Below are positions 45,042 to 52,992 of a stretch of 64,000 nt of DNA, one piece after another. Each line of letters starts with the position of its first letter. Position 1 is the first letter of the stretch. Position numbers and translations under genes: made by a program. The notes under the pieces are model-generated. The model was not told the origin of the DNA and ran no database searches. It was given only the letters and a program-made list of their open reading frames with translations. This DNA comes from PCC-6802 sp943367755. Lineage in GTDB: Bacteria; Cyanobacteriota; Cyanobacteriia; Pseudanabaenales; Pseudanabaenaceae. The stretch spans positions 4,780-68,779 of the forward strand of contig CALRKB020000024.1 of NCBI GenBank assembly GCA_943367755.1, in the 5' to 3' direction.

Positions 45042-45644
45042 ATGACTAAAAGCTTATCTGAAACACCGCGCCCCATTTTATTAGGTGTATTAGCCTCCGG
45101 TAGCGGTAGTAACCTGGAAGCGATCGCTAATGCCATTGCTCATGGCGAGCTGAATGCCCGCATTGCCGTGCTGATTTATAACAACCCTGATGCTTTTTGC
45201 GCGACTCGGGCTCAAAAGCTTGGTATTCCTACTGTTTTGCTCAATCATCGTCTCTACAAAAGCCGCGAAGATCTGGATGGGGCAATTATCGAGGTGCTGC
45301 GCCAGTATGATATAGAACTGGTAATCATGGCAGGCTGGATGCGCGTGATTACGCAAGTATTACTCGACGCTTTTCCTCAACGAGTTTTAAATATTCACCC
45401 CAGCTTATTACCAAGTTTTCCAGGTATTCACGCCGCCGAGCAGGCACTCAAATATGGTGTCAAGATTACTGGCTGCACCGTACATATTGTCAGCCTCGAA
45501 GTTGATAGTGGCCCAATATTACTCCAGGCCGCAGTCCCAGTTCTGGAAGATGATACGCCTGACTCTCTGCAACAACGCATTCAGGTTCAGGAACATACGA
45601 TCTATCCCAAAGCGATCGCTATCCATGCCTCTACTTTGGATTAG
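45042..45644 (+). CDS. purN: Phosphoribosylglycinamide formyltransferase
   Basis: A 200-residue enzyme of purine synthesis that transfers a formyl group from 10-formyl-tetrahydrofolate to GAR. The phosphate loop A-S-G-S-G-S-N-L-E-A-I is at about 15-25, and the catalytic Asn-His-Asp set is in N-I-H-P-S-L-L-P-S-F (Asn and His) and D-S-G-P-I-L (Asp). AGGAG precedes the start. Its stop lies 12 bases from the end of the convergent integron integrase, so purN marks the chromosomal border of the integron. Confidence 0.93.
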   Translation: MTKSLSETPRPILLGVLASGSGSNLEAIANAIAHGELNARIAVLIYNNPDAFCATRAQKLGIPTVLLNHRLYKSREDLDGAIIEVLRQYDIELVIMAGWMRVITQVLLDAFPQRVLNIHPSLLPSFPGIHAAEQALKYGVKITGCTVHIVSLEVDSGPILLQAAVPVLEDDTPDSLQQRIQVQEHTIYPKAIAIHASTLD

Positions 45645-45656
45645 TTCTGTGATCGA

Positions 45657-46727
45657 TTATGAGGAAAGAGATAGAAAGTGCGATCGTTCTAATTGTAAAT
45701 CTAGCGGACTACACACACCACAACCGCCTCGATTGAGCACATGCGTGTAAATCATCGTGGTTTTGACATCCTTGTGTCCCAGTAGTTCTTGAACAGTGCG
45801 AATGTCATAGCCATTTTGCAACAAATGTGTAGCAAAGCTATGGCGAAATGTATGACAACCCACGCGCTTTTCAATTTTTGCCAGCCTCACTGCTTGTTTG
45901 ATCGTTTTTTGTAATCCGCTCTCATGCAAATGATGGCGGCGGATAGCTTCACTACGAGGATCTTTAGAGATGTGACTGCTTGGAAAAACATATTGCCAAA
46001 TCCATTCACGACAGGCATTAGGATACTTCCGCTCCAGTGCAAAGGGCAAATAGACTGAGCCATAACCCTTGTCTAAATCTTGATGATGCAAATGCTTCAC
46101 GCCCTGCAAATGCACTTGAATCTCTTGCACAATACTTTTGGGCAACATTGTGACACGACTTTCCATTCCCTTGCTATCGCGGATCGCAATCTGCTGCTGT
46201 GAAAAATCCACATCTTTGACACGCAGCTGTAATGCTTCGTTCAGGCGCATTCCAGTGCCATAGAGTAGTTTGACAAGCAGTTGATACACGCCCGCAAGAT
46301 TTTGAACGATCGCCAATACTTCCTCCACAGTCAGCACAGTAGGCAAATTTCGAGGTCGCTTAGCACGCACAGTATCAAGACACAAGTCTAATTCTTGCTG
46401 TAGTACGTGTTTGTACAAAAACAAAATCGCGCAAAGCGCCTGATTTTGCGTCGAAGCCGCGACATTCTCATCAACAGCAAGGTGGGTTAAAAATGCATTG
46501 ATCTCCGCCCCGCCCATTTCACTGGGATGTCGCTTATTGTTAAATAAAATATATCGCCGAATCCACTGCACATATGTCTTCTCAGTCTGATAGGAATAGT
46601 GCTTAACCCGAATGGCATCGCGAACGCGATCGAGCAATTTTCTCGGCGGCGGCTGAACGTCATCCGATAGAGGCGCAGCTATTATTTCTCTGTTTCTAAG
46701 AATCGGTTTTAAAACAACACGTTGCAT
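45657..46727 (-). CDS. intI: Integron integrase (tyrosine recombinase), intact
   Basis: A 356-residue site-specific recombinase that joins cassettes at attI and attC. Catalytic residues are complete: Arg161 (G-T-G-M-R-L-N-E-A-L), His292 and Arg295 (C-H-T-F-R-H-S-F), His318 (L-G-H-K-D) and nucleophile Tyr327 (M-I-Y-T-H). The segment K-Y-P-N-A-...-E-W-I-W-Q-Y-V-F-P at 234-249 is the extra helix unique to integron integrases. The start at 46727 follows GGAAAA. No SOS box is evident to me upstream. The intact frame suggests the array is still mobile. Confidence 0.95.
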   Translation of the reverse strand: MQRVVLKPILRNREIIAAPLSDDVQPPPRKLLDRVRDAIRVKHYSYQTEKTYVQWIRRYILFNNKRHPSEMGGAEINAFLTHLAVDENVAASTQNQALCAILFLYKHVLQQELDLCLDTVRAKRPRNLPTVLTVEEVLAIVQNLAGVYQLLVKLLYGTGMRLNEALQLRVKDVDFSQQQIAIRDSKGMESRVTMLPKSIVQEIQVHLQGVKHLHHQDLDKGYGSVYLPFALERKYPNACREWIWQYVFPSSHISKDPRSEAIRRHHLHESGLQKTIKQAVRLAKIEKRVGCHTFRHSFATHLLQNGYDIRTVQELLGHKDVKTTMIYTHVLNRGGCGVCSPLDLQLERSHFLSLSS

Positions 46728-46874
46728 TTTTTCCGTATAACACCCTTTATGAGGATGTTACCCAGAAATTTTCCGTATAGTACACCAATTAGTTGTGTTA
46801 CCCAGAAACTTTCCGTATAATCATCCTGTATTGGGTAGTTATACGGAAACTTTCCGTATAATACATAGTTATAC
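46728..46874. other. attI region with four 40-bp-period direct repeats
   Basis: The motif TTTCCGTATA recurs at 46730, 46770, 46810 and 46851, spaced 40, 40 and 41 bases, each followed by A or G and often preceded by ACCCAGAAA. The first copy overlaps the intI ribosome binding site. The region ends at crossover heptamer GTTATAC (46868-46874), where the first cassette begins. The repeats could be integrase-binding direct repeats of attI, or operators repressing intI; the overlap with the ribosome binding site favours a regulatory role as well. Confidence 0.7.
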
Positions 46875-47181
46875 GTACCGATATCGCCGATTGAGTCCGT
46901 TGAGATTATCTGAATGCGATCGCAAATAAGCAAGCAAGACGAATCGACTGCGTTTGCAAGTCCCGAAAACGGATCGGCGATCGCAAAGCTAAGCAGTTAA
47001 GGTTTAGGCAAGCATGACGAATCTATTTTCTGCTCAAGTTCGGACAGTGGATCGGGGCGATCGCCAAGGATAAATAATTGTGAAGCGATCAGTGTATAAC
47101 CAATCATTGGAGCGGACAATATTGTGATTCTTAGGTGTTGAGTAGGAGGCGATCGATTGCCGCTCAAGCGCTCCGTTAGCT
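46875..47181 (+). repeat. ORF-less cassette, first position of the array
   Basis: A ~307-base cassette, clearly similar to copies at 17646, 50004 and 50310. It starts at the attI junction and ends with its attC. It carries GCGATCGC motifs and no sense gene. As first cassette it sits where the cassette promoter would act, so it may carry promoter or leader functions. Confidence 0.8.
47094..47181 (+). other. attC site 1
   Basis: R'' GTATAAC (47094-47100) and R' GTTAGCT (47175-47181) bracket 88 bases. The arms TTGGAGCGGACAA and TTGCCGCTCAA pair apart from extrahelical bases. Confidence 0.88.
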
Positions 47182-47547
47182 GGCTCCGCATCGAGACCTT
47201 ACACTTGTCTTTCGAGGTGATCTGCCAACCCGAAAGCTTGTCTGTTGAGGCAGTGGTTGGAGTCTTGTTTGAGGTGGCGACAGCACCCAGAAGGTTAGTG
47301 GTGAGGGTGGTTGAGAGGGGCGATCTCATAATTAGGAAAGGGGCAAACGCCCCACAAAGATTGGGAGGCGATGTTGGCACTTACTGTCCAGACTATCTTT
47401 TCGATTTGTATCATTGATGTTCATGGGAGTGCGATCTCACATTATTATTTAGATAATATGAATTTATGAATTCTCACCTGCCGAAGTTTTGAAAATACAG
47501 CACAAAGAACAAGATGACCAGCTTTAGTATAGGAGCAAGGAGATACC
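47182..47547. other. Leader of the second cassette, no convincing gene
   Basis: 366 bases between attC site 1 and the 104-aa gene. A frame with no ribosome binding site crosses the attC junction and continues to about 47417; its composition does not look coding. AT-rich sequence from about 47430 to 47530 may hold the promoter for the two downstream genes. Confidence 0.35.
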
Positions 47548-47862
47548 ATGACGAAAAGTAAGGAAGATGCCAATCGGATATTTGAACTGATTGGACAGAC
47601 ACTTTCATTGGAAGCAACATCCGGACTAAGCGAGAATACACTTCATGTGGCGGAAGGATCACCAATTTTTCACCGATTGAGTTTCGGGGGGGTAGATCTC
47701 TCCCTGGCTAACACATCCGGTCTTAGCAAATATCCGCTGCGTGTAGCAGAGGGACAACCAGATCAAGTAACGATTGAGAAAGTAAGTATGGGTCAACCTG
47801 GTGTTAGCACATCAACACAACCTACGGTAATTAGTGGTACTGCTGGAATTTATCCGCGTTGA
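47548..47862 (+). CDS. Cassette protein with two 21-residue repeats, function unknown
   Basis: A 104-residue protein with a strong ribosome binding site (AAGGAG) before ATG 47548. Residues 19-39 and 51-71 are repeats sharing L-S-L-x-x-T-S-G-L-S, then L-x-V-A-E-G-x-P. The tail is Ser/Thr/Gly/Pro-rich. It has no Cys or Trp, no membrane segment and no known domain. A short leader-like N-terminus (F-E-L-I-G-Q-T) followed by tandem Ser/Thr/Glu-containing units has the layout of a modified-peptide precursor, but no modifying enzyme is adjacent. The next gene begins 40 bases downstream. Confidence 0.6.
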   Translation: MTKSKEDANRIFELIGQTLSLEATSGLSENTLHVAEGSPIFHRLSFGGVDLSLANTSGLSKYPLRVAEGQPDQVTIEKVSMGQPGVSTSTQPTVISGTAGIYPR

Positions 47863-47902
47863 CTGGATAGATTCCGAAATAGAAAACATAAAGGAGGCGA
47901 CA

Positions 47903-48181
47903 ATGTACAGCACTTACTGGGATGGCTGGGGGCATGGGACGTTCGATATTAGATTTCCATTTGGACCAAGCCAAATTAACCGCCATAGTAGAGTGGTATG
48001 TTCGATAACCGAACGCGGCGGAGCACCCGGAGGAGGTCCCGTAGACTGGCCTTTTTTGGGCGGTGCCAATATGGCAATCCTGAACATTGTTCCAACTGAC
48101 ACGGGGGATGTCTACGTGCGTATCAACGTTGCCTGGGACAGCACTATTCAATGGAGGGTCACATTTTTCATTGACCCTTGA
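47903..48181 (+). CDS. Small cassette protein, predicted beta-rich, function unknown
   Basis: A 92-residue protein starting at ATG 47903 behind a near-perfect ribosome binding site (AAAGGAGG). It is rich in aromatic residues and glycine (Y-W-D-G-W-G-H-G) with alternating hydrophobic strands (V-Y-V-R-I-N-V-A-W, W-R-V-T-F-F-I), suggesting a small beta sandwich. No signal peptide or known domain is visible. It forms a two-gene unit with the repeat protein upstream. Confidence 0.6.
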   Translation: MYSTYWDGWGHGTFDIRFPFGPSQINRHSRVVCSITERGGAPGGGPVDWPFLGGANMAILNIVPTDTGDVYVRINVAWDSTIQWRVTFFIDP

Positions 48182-48566
48182 TCAAAAACTCTTGTGGTGG
48201 TTGAAGTAGTCTAGCTTTGGATGATTCCGTCAGCTCTCCGTTTATTCACAAACGGTTTCAACCCACAGGCGATCGCGGCTGAGTACACGATCGAATGTAT
48301 ATCCCACCCCTGAAATAGCCATTGAATTTAATCCGGTGTCCACGGGTAAGCCTGAATGGCTAAAATTTTGGCTCCTTGCTCTGTAGAAACTCCCTCTACA
48401 TAGAAAATCCGTTGTGTAGGACAAGGGTGTGACAAACTCTCCAGGCTGCATAGATCGGATTTTCCTGTCTTTCTTGATCTAACAAGTGCGATTGGATGTC
48501 GGTCTTTTCTGGAGTCCAAGGGTGTCTGGTGAAGCCGGGAGGCGTGGGGCGATCGGTGCGTCGCTC
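48182..48566. other. End of the second cassette, possible decayed minus-strand gene
   Basis: 385 bases between the 92-aa gene and the split attC. On the minus strand, several short frames together look like a broken gene (for example Y-V-E-G-V-S-T-E-Q-G-A-K-I-L-A-I-Q), with stops between them. I cannot assign a family, and the coding character is uncertain. Confidence 0.3.
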
Positions 48567-49354
48567 AGCTAATCGGGTCGAGGAGAGGTTTTCCCTCTCC
48601 CCTCCCACAGCACCCATCATGCGGGTCCGCAATGGGCGCTTCCTCAAAGAGGTTTAGACAAACTGGCTCAAAGAACCAATGTCCAGGGCTGGTTACACAA
48701 TTAAGCGCCGACACTTTAGCTCCCCCGGTCGGGTTCATCGCTTGGTCGAGCTTTGTGACTCCTCCCTGATCTTCAAGGTTCAGCCCTTCACCATGTCTCA
48801 CCCATTACGGTGAGCGTTTGGCTACTATGGCATCTGCTGACTTCTACCCAATCATGGGTGACGTTTCCACCACCCACGCTGCCTGGTTATCCTTAGGGTT
48901 CTGTGGGTTGCCCATCCCTTTCGAGATTGCCCTCAATCAGACTCCCATAGACTACCAGACTGCCATTTGAGCAGATCTCCCCGGATAAGAACATGAACCT
49001 TCGCTGTACAACTGCGCCATTTACCGTGCCCCGTGAACCAAAGGATTTTGTTGTGTTGTGCCAACTCGTCCTGGGGGACTCGGCCTTCTATGACGTTTCT
49101 GTCCGTCAGCTCACAGCTTTGCCGCCAGCTTCCTCCAGACATTCCCTCGCGGGTTTGCCATTGCTCTTGGCTAGTAGTTATCGTCGCTCGGATCGTCGAG
49201 TTGATCATTTGGACGCTGGTTCTCCTACAGGGGACTTTCACCCCATTGATTCATGCCCATGCCGGGCGTACACACGGCATTGGAGCGGACAATATTGAGA
49301 TATTGCGGTGTTGAGTAGGAGGCGATCTATTGCCGCTCAATTTGCCCGTTATAC
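48567..49354 (+). other. attC site 2, split by a group II intron
   Basis: R'' begins as AGCTA (48567-48571) and resumes as AC at 49274-49275 after the intron, giving AGCTAAC. The body with TTGGAGCGGACAA and TTGCCGCTCAA follows, and R' GTTATAC is at 49348-49354. Without the intron the site is 86 bases long and fully paired. Confidence 0.75.
48572..49273 (-). mobile_element. ORF-less group II intron inserted in attC
   Basis: On the minus strand the element starts GTGTACGCCCGGCATGGGC (49273) with the following GGGGTGAAAGTCCCC typical of group II domain I. It ends with a domain V/VI-like hairpin region (GCGCCCATTGCGGACCCGC, then a G/A-rich stem) and terminal GACCCGAT at 48572. No reverse transcriptase frame remains between them, so mobility would need a protein in trans. 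Removing 48572-49273 rejoins AGCTA and AC to an intact attC R'', which supports the boundaries and shows insertion on the attC bottom strand. Confidence 0.75.
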
Positions 49355-49378
49355 GGCAATAGTATTATTGAGAAAGGC

Positions 49379-49924
49379 ATGAAAGCTACTGTGTATATCG
49401 CAACAAGCATTGATGGCTTCATCGCACGTCAGAATGGTGAGATTGACTGGCTACCTAGTGGGGAAGATGTAGAGGGTGGAGAAGACTACGGATATCAGGA
49501 ATTTATAGATTCAGTCGATGCGCTTGTCATGGGTCGGAATACCTACGAACTGGCATTGTCCTTCGATTCATGGCCTTATGGTGCAAAGCCTGTATTTGTT
49601 CTAAGTAGTCGGAAAGTGGAAATCCCTAATGACATTGCAGAAACAGTCGAGTCCATCTGTGCGCCTCCACGAGAAGTAGTTCGCTGTCTATCAGAGCGCG
49701 GATTTAAGCATTTATACATTGATGGTGGGAAGACGATCCAAGCGTTTCTTCGTGAAGGCTTGATTCAGCAATTAATCATTACTAAAGTGCCAATCCTCAT
49801 AGGTACAGGGATTCCACTTTTTAGTTCTCTTCCTCACGATGTCAGATTGTATCATCTTGAAACGCGCCAGTTTGAAAACGGCTTAGTGCAAAGCAAATAC
49901 GAGGTGCTCGGGGGTGCCGTATAA
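49379..49924 (+). CDS. Dihydrofolate-reductase-family cassette protein (RibD C-terminal-like)
   Basis: A 181-residue protein of the DHFR/RibD-C fold, opening Y-I-A-T-S-I-D-G-F-I-A, with V-M-G-R-N-T-Y-E at 50-57 and Y-I-D-G-G-K-T-I-Q-A-F near 120. Such YyaP/YwjB-like proteins are frequent in integron cassettes; they bind NADPH but a trimethoprim-resistance role is unproven, as they lack clear dihydrofolate-site residues. GAGAAAGG lies just before ATG. Its stop codon (TAA, 49922-49924) lies inside the R'' box of its attC, so the cassette is maximally compact. Confidence 0.85.
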   Translation: MKATVYIATSIDGFIARQNGEIDWLPSGEDVEGGEDYGYQEFIDSVDALVMGRNTYELALSFDSWPYGAKPVFVLSSRKVEIPNDIAETVESICAPPREVVRCLSERGFKHLYIDGGKTIQAFLREGLIQQLIITKVPILIGTGIPLFSSLPHDVRLYHLETRQFENGLVQSKYEVLGGAV

Positions 49925-50003
49925 CAACCGCAATGCACCGGAACTTTGAAGTATGCTGTTTTTAGCAGAAGTTATCTGCGTCTGGTGATTGCGAACGTTA
50001 TAC
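49919..50003 (+). other. attC site 3 (distinct type)
   Basis: R'' GTATAAC (49919-49925), R' GTTATAC (49997-50003). Arms GCAATGCACCGGA and TCTGGTGATTGC pair with an extrahelical G. The body differs from the resident attC type, so this cassette came from another array. Confidence 0.88.
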
Positions 50004-50309
50004 TTAACCGATATCGCCGATTGAGTCTGTTGAGATTGTTTGAGTGCGATCGCAAACAAGCAAGCAAGACGAATCGACTAAGTTTGCAAGTCTCAATGGT
50101 GGATCGGCGATCGCAAAGCTAAGCAGTTCGAGATTAGGTAAGCATAGAGAATCTAATTTCTGCTTAAGTTCGGACAGTAGATCGGCGATCGCAAGAGATA
50201 AATAATTGTTAAGCGATCGGTGTATAACCAATCATTGGAGCGGACAATATTGTGATATTACGGTGTTGAGTAGGAGGCGATCGCTTGCCGCTCAATTCGA
50301 CCGTTATAC
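50004..50309 (+). repeat. ORF-less cassette, tandem copy 1, with its attC
   Basis: 306 bases following attC site 3. The attC is 50222-50309 (R'' GTATAAC at 50222, R' GTTATAC at 50303). It is near-identical to the next copy. A 75-codon frame is open on the minus strand; no sense gene. Confidence 0.85.
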
Positions 50310-50614
50310 TTAACCGATATCGCCGATTGAGTCTGTTGAGATTGTTTGACTGCGATCGCAAATAAACAAGCAAGACGAATCAACTGCGTTTGCAAGTCCC
50401 GATAGTGGATCGGCGATCGCAAAGCTAAGCAGTTCGAGATTAGGTAAGCATAGAGAATCTAATTTCTGCTTAAGTTCGGACAGTAGATCGGCGATCGCAA
50501 GAGATAAATAATTGTTAAGCGATCAGTGTATAACCAATCATTGGAGCGGACAATATTGTGATATTTAGGTGTTGAGAGGAGGCGATCGATTGCCGCTCAA
50601 TTTTGCGGTTATGC
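50310..50614 (+). repeat. ORF-less cassette, tandem copy 2, with its attC
   Basis: 305 bases directly repeating the preceding cassette with few substitutions. The attC is 50528-50614 (R'' GTATAAC at 50528, R' GTTATGC at 50608). Tandem identical cassettes point to recent re-insertion or duplication, evidence of activity. Confidence 0.85.
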
Positions 50615-50695
50615 CGCTTCAATGGTTTTTAAAGTAGGCAGCCCGAAGTTTATTTATTAGTGTAAGAAGTAGAATCACGATTCAAGGAGTAAATC

Positions 50696-51625
50696 ATGAG
50701 TGAGTCTCACATGAAAGATTGCGTTAACTGTTCGGATAGCACCAACTTTGATGCAGAGCAAGCTTACAAAAATCTGTCTCGGAAGTACTTGGAGTTAGCT
50801 GATATAGTAACGACTTATATGTCTCAAGCTGGTCTTGAGCGAAAATCACGGGCAAACAATGCCCTTGATATGGCAAATCTGCTTGCACGGATAGTTGGGG
50901 GTAAGCCTGTTCCTCAAGGAGGATATCCAGAATGTTGCTTAATTGGACGAAGATTTCCTAACCGATCAATGCAGTGGTTCTGCACGGGAGTTCTAGTTCA
51001 CCCCCGCATTGTGTTAAGTGCTGCACATTGTCACCAGCCACCTGGCTTGATAGCCAATGTTGTTGCTCTCAATTGTGAGGATGAAGATCAATTAGGAAGT
51101 GCAGAGATCATCTCAGCCCGTAGAACAGCCGTTCACCCCAACTATGCCTCAACAGGATTGCATGATATTTCTGTTCTGATTCTGCGAAAAGACGCTACGG
51201 TAACTCCTGTGCCAATCGCCTCCACGGAAGAAATTAGTGCGGCGACGCGAACTACACTGGTTGGTTTTGGCAATGACGATATATTTTCCTCGCGGGGGTT
51301 TGGTATTAAACGTGAAGTAGAAGTTGACATTACTGACATTCGCCGCACTCCCGCTGACGATCTAGACGCAGCCGAAGAGCAGCTAGGCTTTGAATCTGAC
51401 CTTGAATTTGTTGCGGGTGGCAATGGTTATGATTCATGTAACGGAGACAGTGGTGGTCCCGCTTACATTGTGGTTGGAGGAGACCGAAAGGTTGCAGGCT
51501 TAACATCCCGAGCTACTAAAATTGCGACAAAACCCTGTGGAGAAGGTGGTATTTATACCCGCGTAGACAAAAACTTAAACTTTGTGCAGGACGTTGCCAA
51601 TGGAGCTGGCATTCAACTCAGCTAA
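50696..51625 (+). CDS. Trypsin-like serine protease (S1A) with pro-region
   Basis: A 309-residue protease. Residues 1-65 are a Cys-containing pro-region with no signal peptide. Activation cleavage would follow Arg65 before I-V-G-G (66-69). The triad is His111 (S-A-A-H-C), Asp157 (H-D-I-S-V-L) and Ser252 (G-D-S-G-G-P). Asp246, six residues before the serine, is the trypsin S1 residue, so it should cut after Arg or Lys, and Arg65 would allow self-activation. It opens a six-gene cassette; the next gene encodes a serpin. AAGGAG precedes ATG. Confidence 0.9.
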   Translation: MSESHMKDCVNCSDSTNFDAEQAYKNLSRKYLELADIVTTYMSQAGLERKSRANNALDMANLLARIVGGKPVPQGGYPECCLIGRRFPNRSMQWFCTGVLVHPRIVLSAAHCHQPPGLIANVVALNCEDEDQLGSAEIISARRTAVHPNYASTGLHDISVLILRKDATVTPVPIASTEEISAATRTTLVGFGNDDIFSSRGFGIKREVEVDITDIRRTPADDLDAAEEQLGFESDLEFVAGGNGYDSCNGDSGGPAYIVVGGDRKVAGLTSRATKIATKPCGEGGIYTRVDKNLNFVQDVANGAGIQLS

Positions 51626-51771
51626 TTGTCTCAAAAGTGGTTATGTTCTAATCCTTACCAGGAAGGCAGGATAAGGCTCTTGATTACACCTACCTTCCAT
51701 CAAGGATTGTTAAGCATATCGGCAGTTGTCGAACCGAACATACTTTATTTAATAGGAATGGAGTGAGTCTG

Positions 51772-52905
51772 ATGATGACTCCCCAAGGGATCGATCATAG
51801 GTTAGTTACAGCGATTAATGGGTTTGCTTTCCAAGTCTTTTCGCAACTTGGCAAGCAAAACAAAAATCGAAATCTATTTATATCACCGTTTAGCCTGACA
51901 ATGGCGATGTCTCTGCTCTATAACGGAGCAGATGGAATGACCAAGCAAGAACTAGCAGAAATCCTCGGAATTCAAAACATCGAACTTGAGGAAGCCAATA
52001 CTGTCTATGCTGCCCTACGAGGTGAACTGGAACAACGCGGTAGTCAAGTGAATTTATCCATAGCAAATTCCCTCTGGGCACAGAAGGGGTTGCGATTCAG
52101 ACAGGACTTTATCCAGAGAAGCCAGAACTTTTATTCAGCCGAAGTTTTCAATCTTGACTTTACCTGTTCCGATGCCCTGATGATGATCAATGATTGGGTG
52201 AAGAATAAAACCAATGGAAAAATCAACGAAATGGTTCGATCGGGAGACCTTGATGCCAATACCATTCTGATTTTGCTCGATGCAATTTATTTCAAGGGCA
52301 TCTGGAGAAATCAATTTAGCAAAGCCAATACCAAAGAAGTCCTATTTATTCTCTCAGATGGCAAACCAAAGCCTATCCCAATGATGGCCCAATCTGGGGT
52401 TTACGAATACTTCCAGAGCAAAGAATTTCAGGCGATCGCTCTTCCTTATGGGAACAGCAACATCAGCATGATTGTTCTTCTTCCTGATGAGCAAAACTCT
52501 CTGAGCAATTTTCAACAGCATTTAGATAGCCACAAATGGCAGCAGTGGAGGTCTCAGTTCTCCCTGATGCAGGGTTATCTTGTTTTGCCACGCTTTACGG
52601 TTGACTACGAAGAGAGTTTAATGGATGCTTTCAAAGCACTGGGACTGAACGTAGCATTGAGTACTCGTGCGAATTACCAAAATATGTGTGATGCATTTGT
52701 ATCCATCAGTGACATCAGACATAAAGCCTTTATGGAAGTTAATGAGGAGGGGACAGAAGCAGCGGCAGCCACAGGTGTGCTAATGCAGCGATCCATCATT
52801 AGTCAGAAATTCAGTATGGTAATTAACCGCCCGTTTTTCTGTGTAATTCAGGATAACCAAACTGGAGTAATTCTTTTTATGGGGGGTATTTGGGAGCCGA
52901 ATTAA
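51772..52905 (+). CDS. Inhibitory-type serpin
   Basis: A 377-residue serine protease inhibitor of full serpin length, with N-L-F-I-S-P-F-S near the N-terminus and N-R-P-F-F-C-V-I at the end. The reactive-loop hinge E-E-G-T-E-A-A-A-A-T-G matches the inhibitory consensus (small residues at P12-P9, Thr at P14). The likely scissile bond is Arg-Ser in Q-R-S, giving Arg at P1, suited to trypsin-like enzymes such as the protease encoded upstream. No signal peptide, so it probably acts inside the cell. ATG 51772, eight bases after GGAG, is preferred over GTG 51763. Confidence 0.9.
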   Translation: MMTPQGIDHRLVTAINGFAFQVFSQLGKQNKNRNLFISPFSLTMAMSLLYNGADGMTKQELAEILGIQNIELEEANTVYAALRGELEQRGSQVNLSIANSLWAQKGLRFRQDFIQRSQNFYSAEVFNLDFTCSDALMMINDWVKNKTNGKINEMVRSGDLDANTILILLDAIYFKGIWRNQFSKANTKEVLFILSDGKPKPIPMMAQSGVYEYFQSKEFQAIALPYGNSNISMIVLLPDEQNSLSNFQQHLDSHKWQQWRSQFSLMQGYLVLPRFTVDYEESLMDAFKALGLNVALSTRANYQNMCDAFVSISDIRHKAFMEVNEEGTEAAAATGVLMQRSIISQKFSMVINRPFFCVIQDNQTGVILFMGGIWEPN

Positions 52906-52992
52906 GACAGTAACTCAATTGAGTATCGACCCAAAACCTATAGTGTCATACTTTTTTTAGCTGGTATTTATTTTAAGGGGAGAACGACTAAA

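Noticed and set aside
46728..46874. Possible CRISPR array (repeat every 40 bases)
   Set aside because: Only about 10-18 bases are conserved per unit, the intervening sequence is partly related, there are four units, and the position is the attI leader of an integrase gene with no cas genes nearby.
47157..47417. 86-codon frame starting inside attC site 1
   Set aside because: It starts at TTG within the attC, has no ribosome binding site and an equally open frame lies on the other strand; it looks like chance.
48396..49241. Several 60-100 codon frames on both strands
   Set aside because: They lie within the group II intron and its flanks, overlap each other and lack ribosome binding sites; structured RNA explains the sequence better.
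49379..49924. Trimethoprim-resistance dihydrofolate reductase (dfr cassette)
   Set aside because: The protein belongs to the RibD-C/YyaP-like branch and not to the DfrA or DfrB enzymes; resistance cannot be claimed from sequence.
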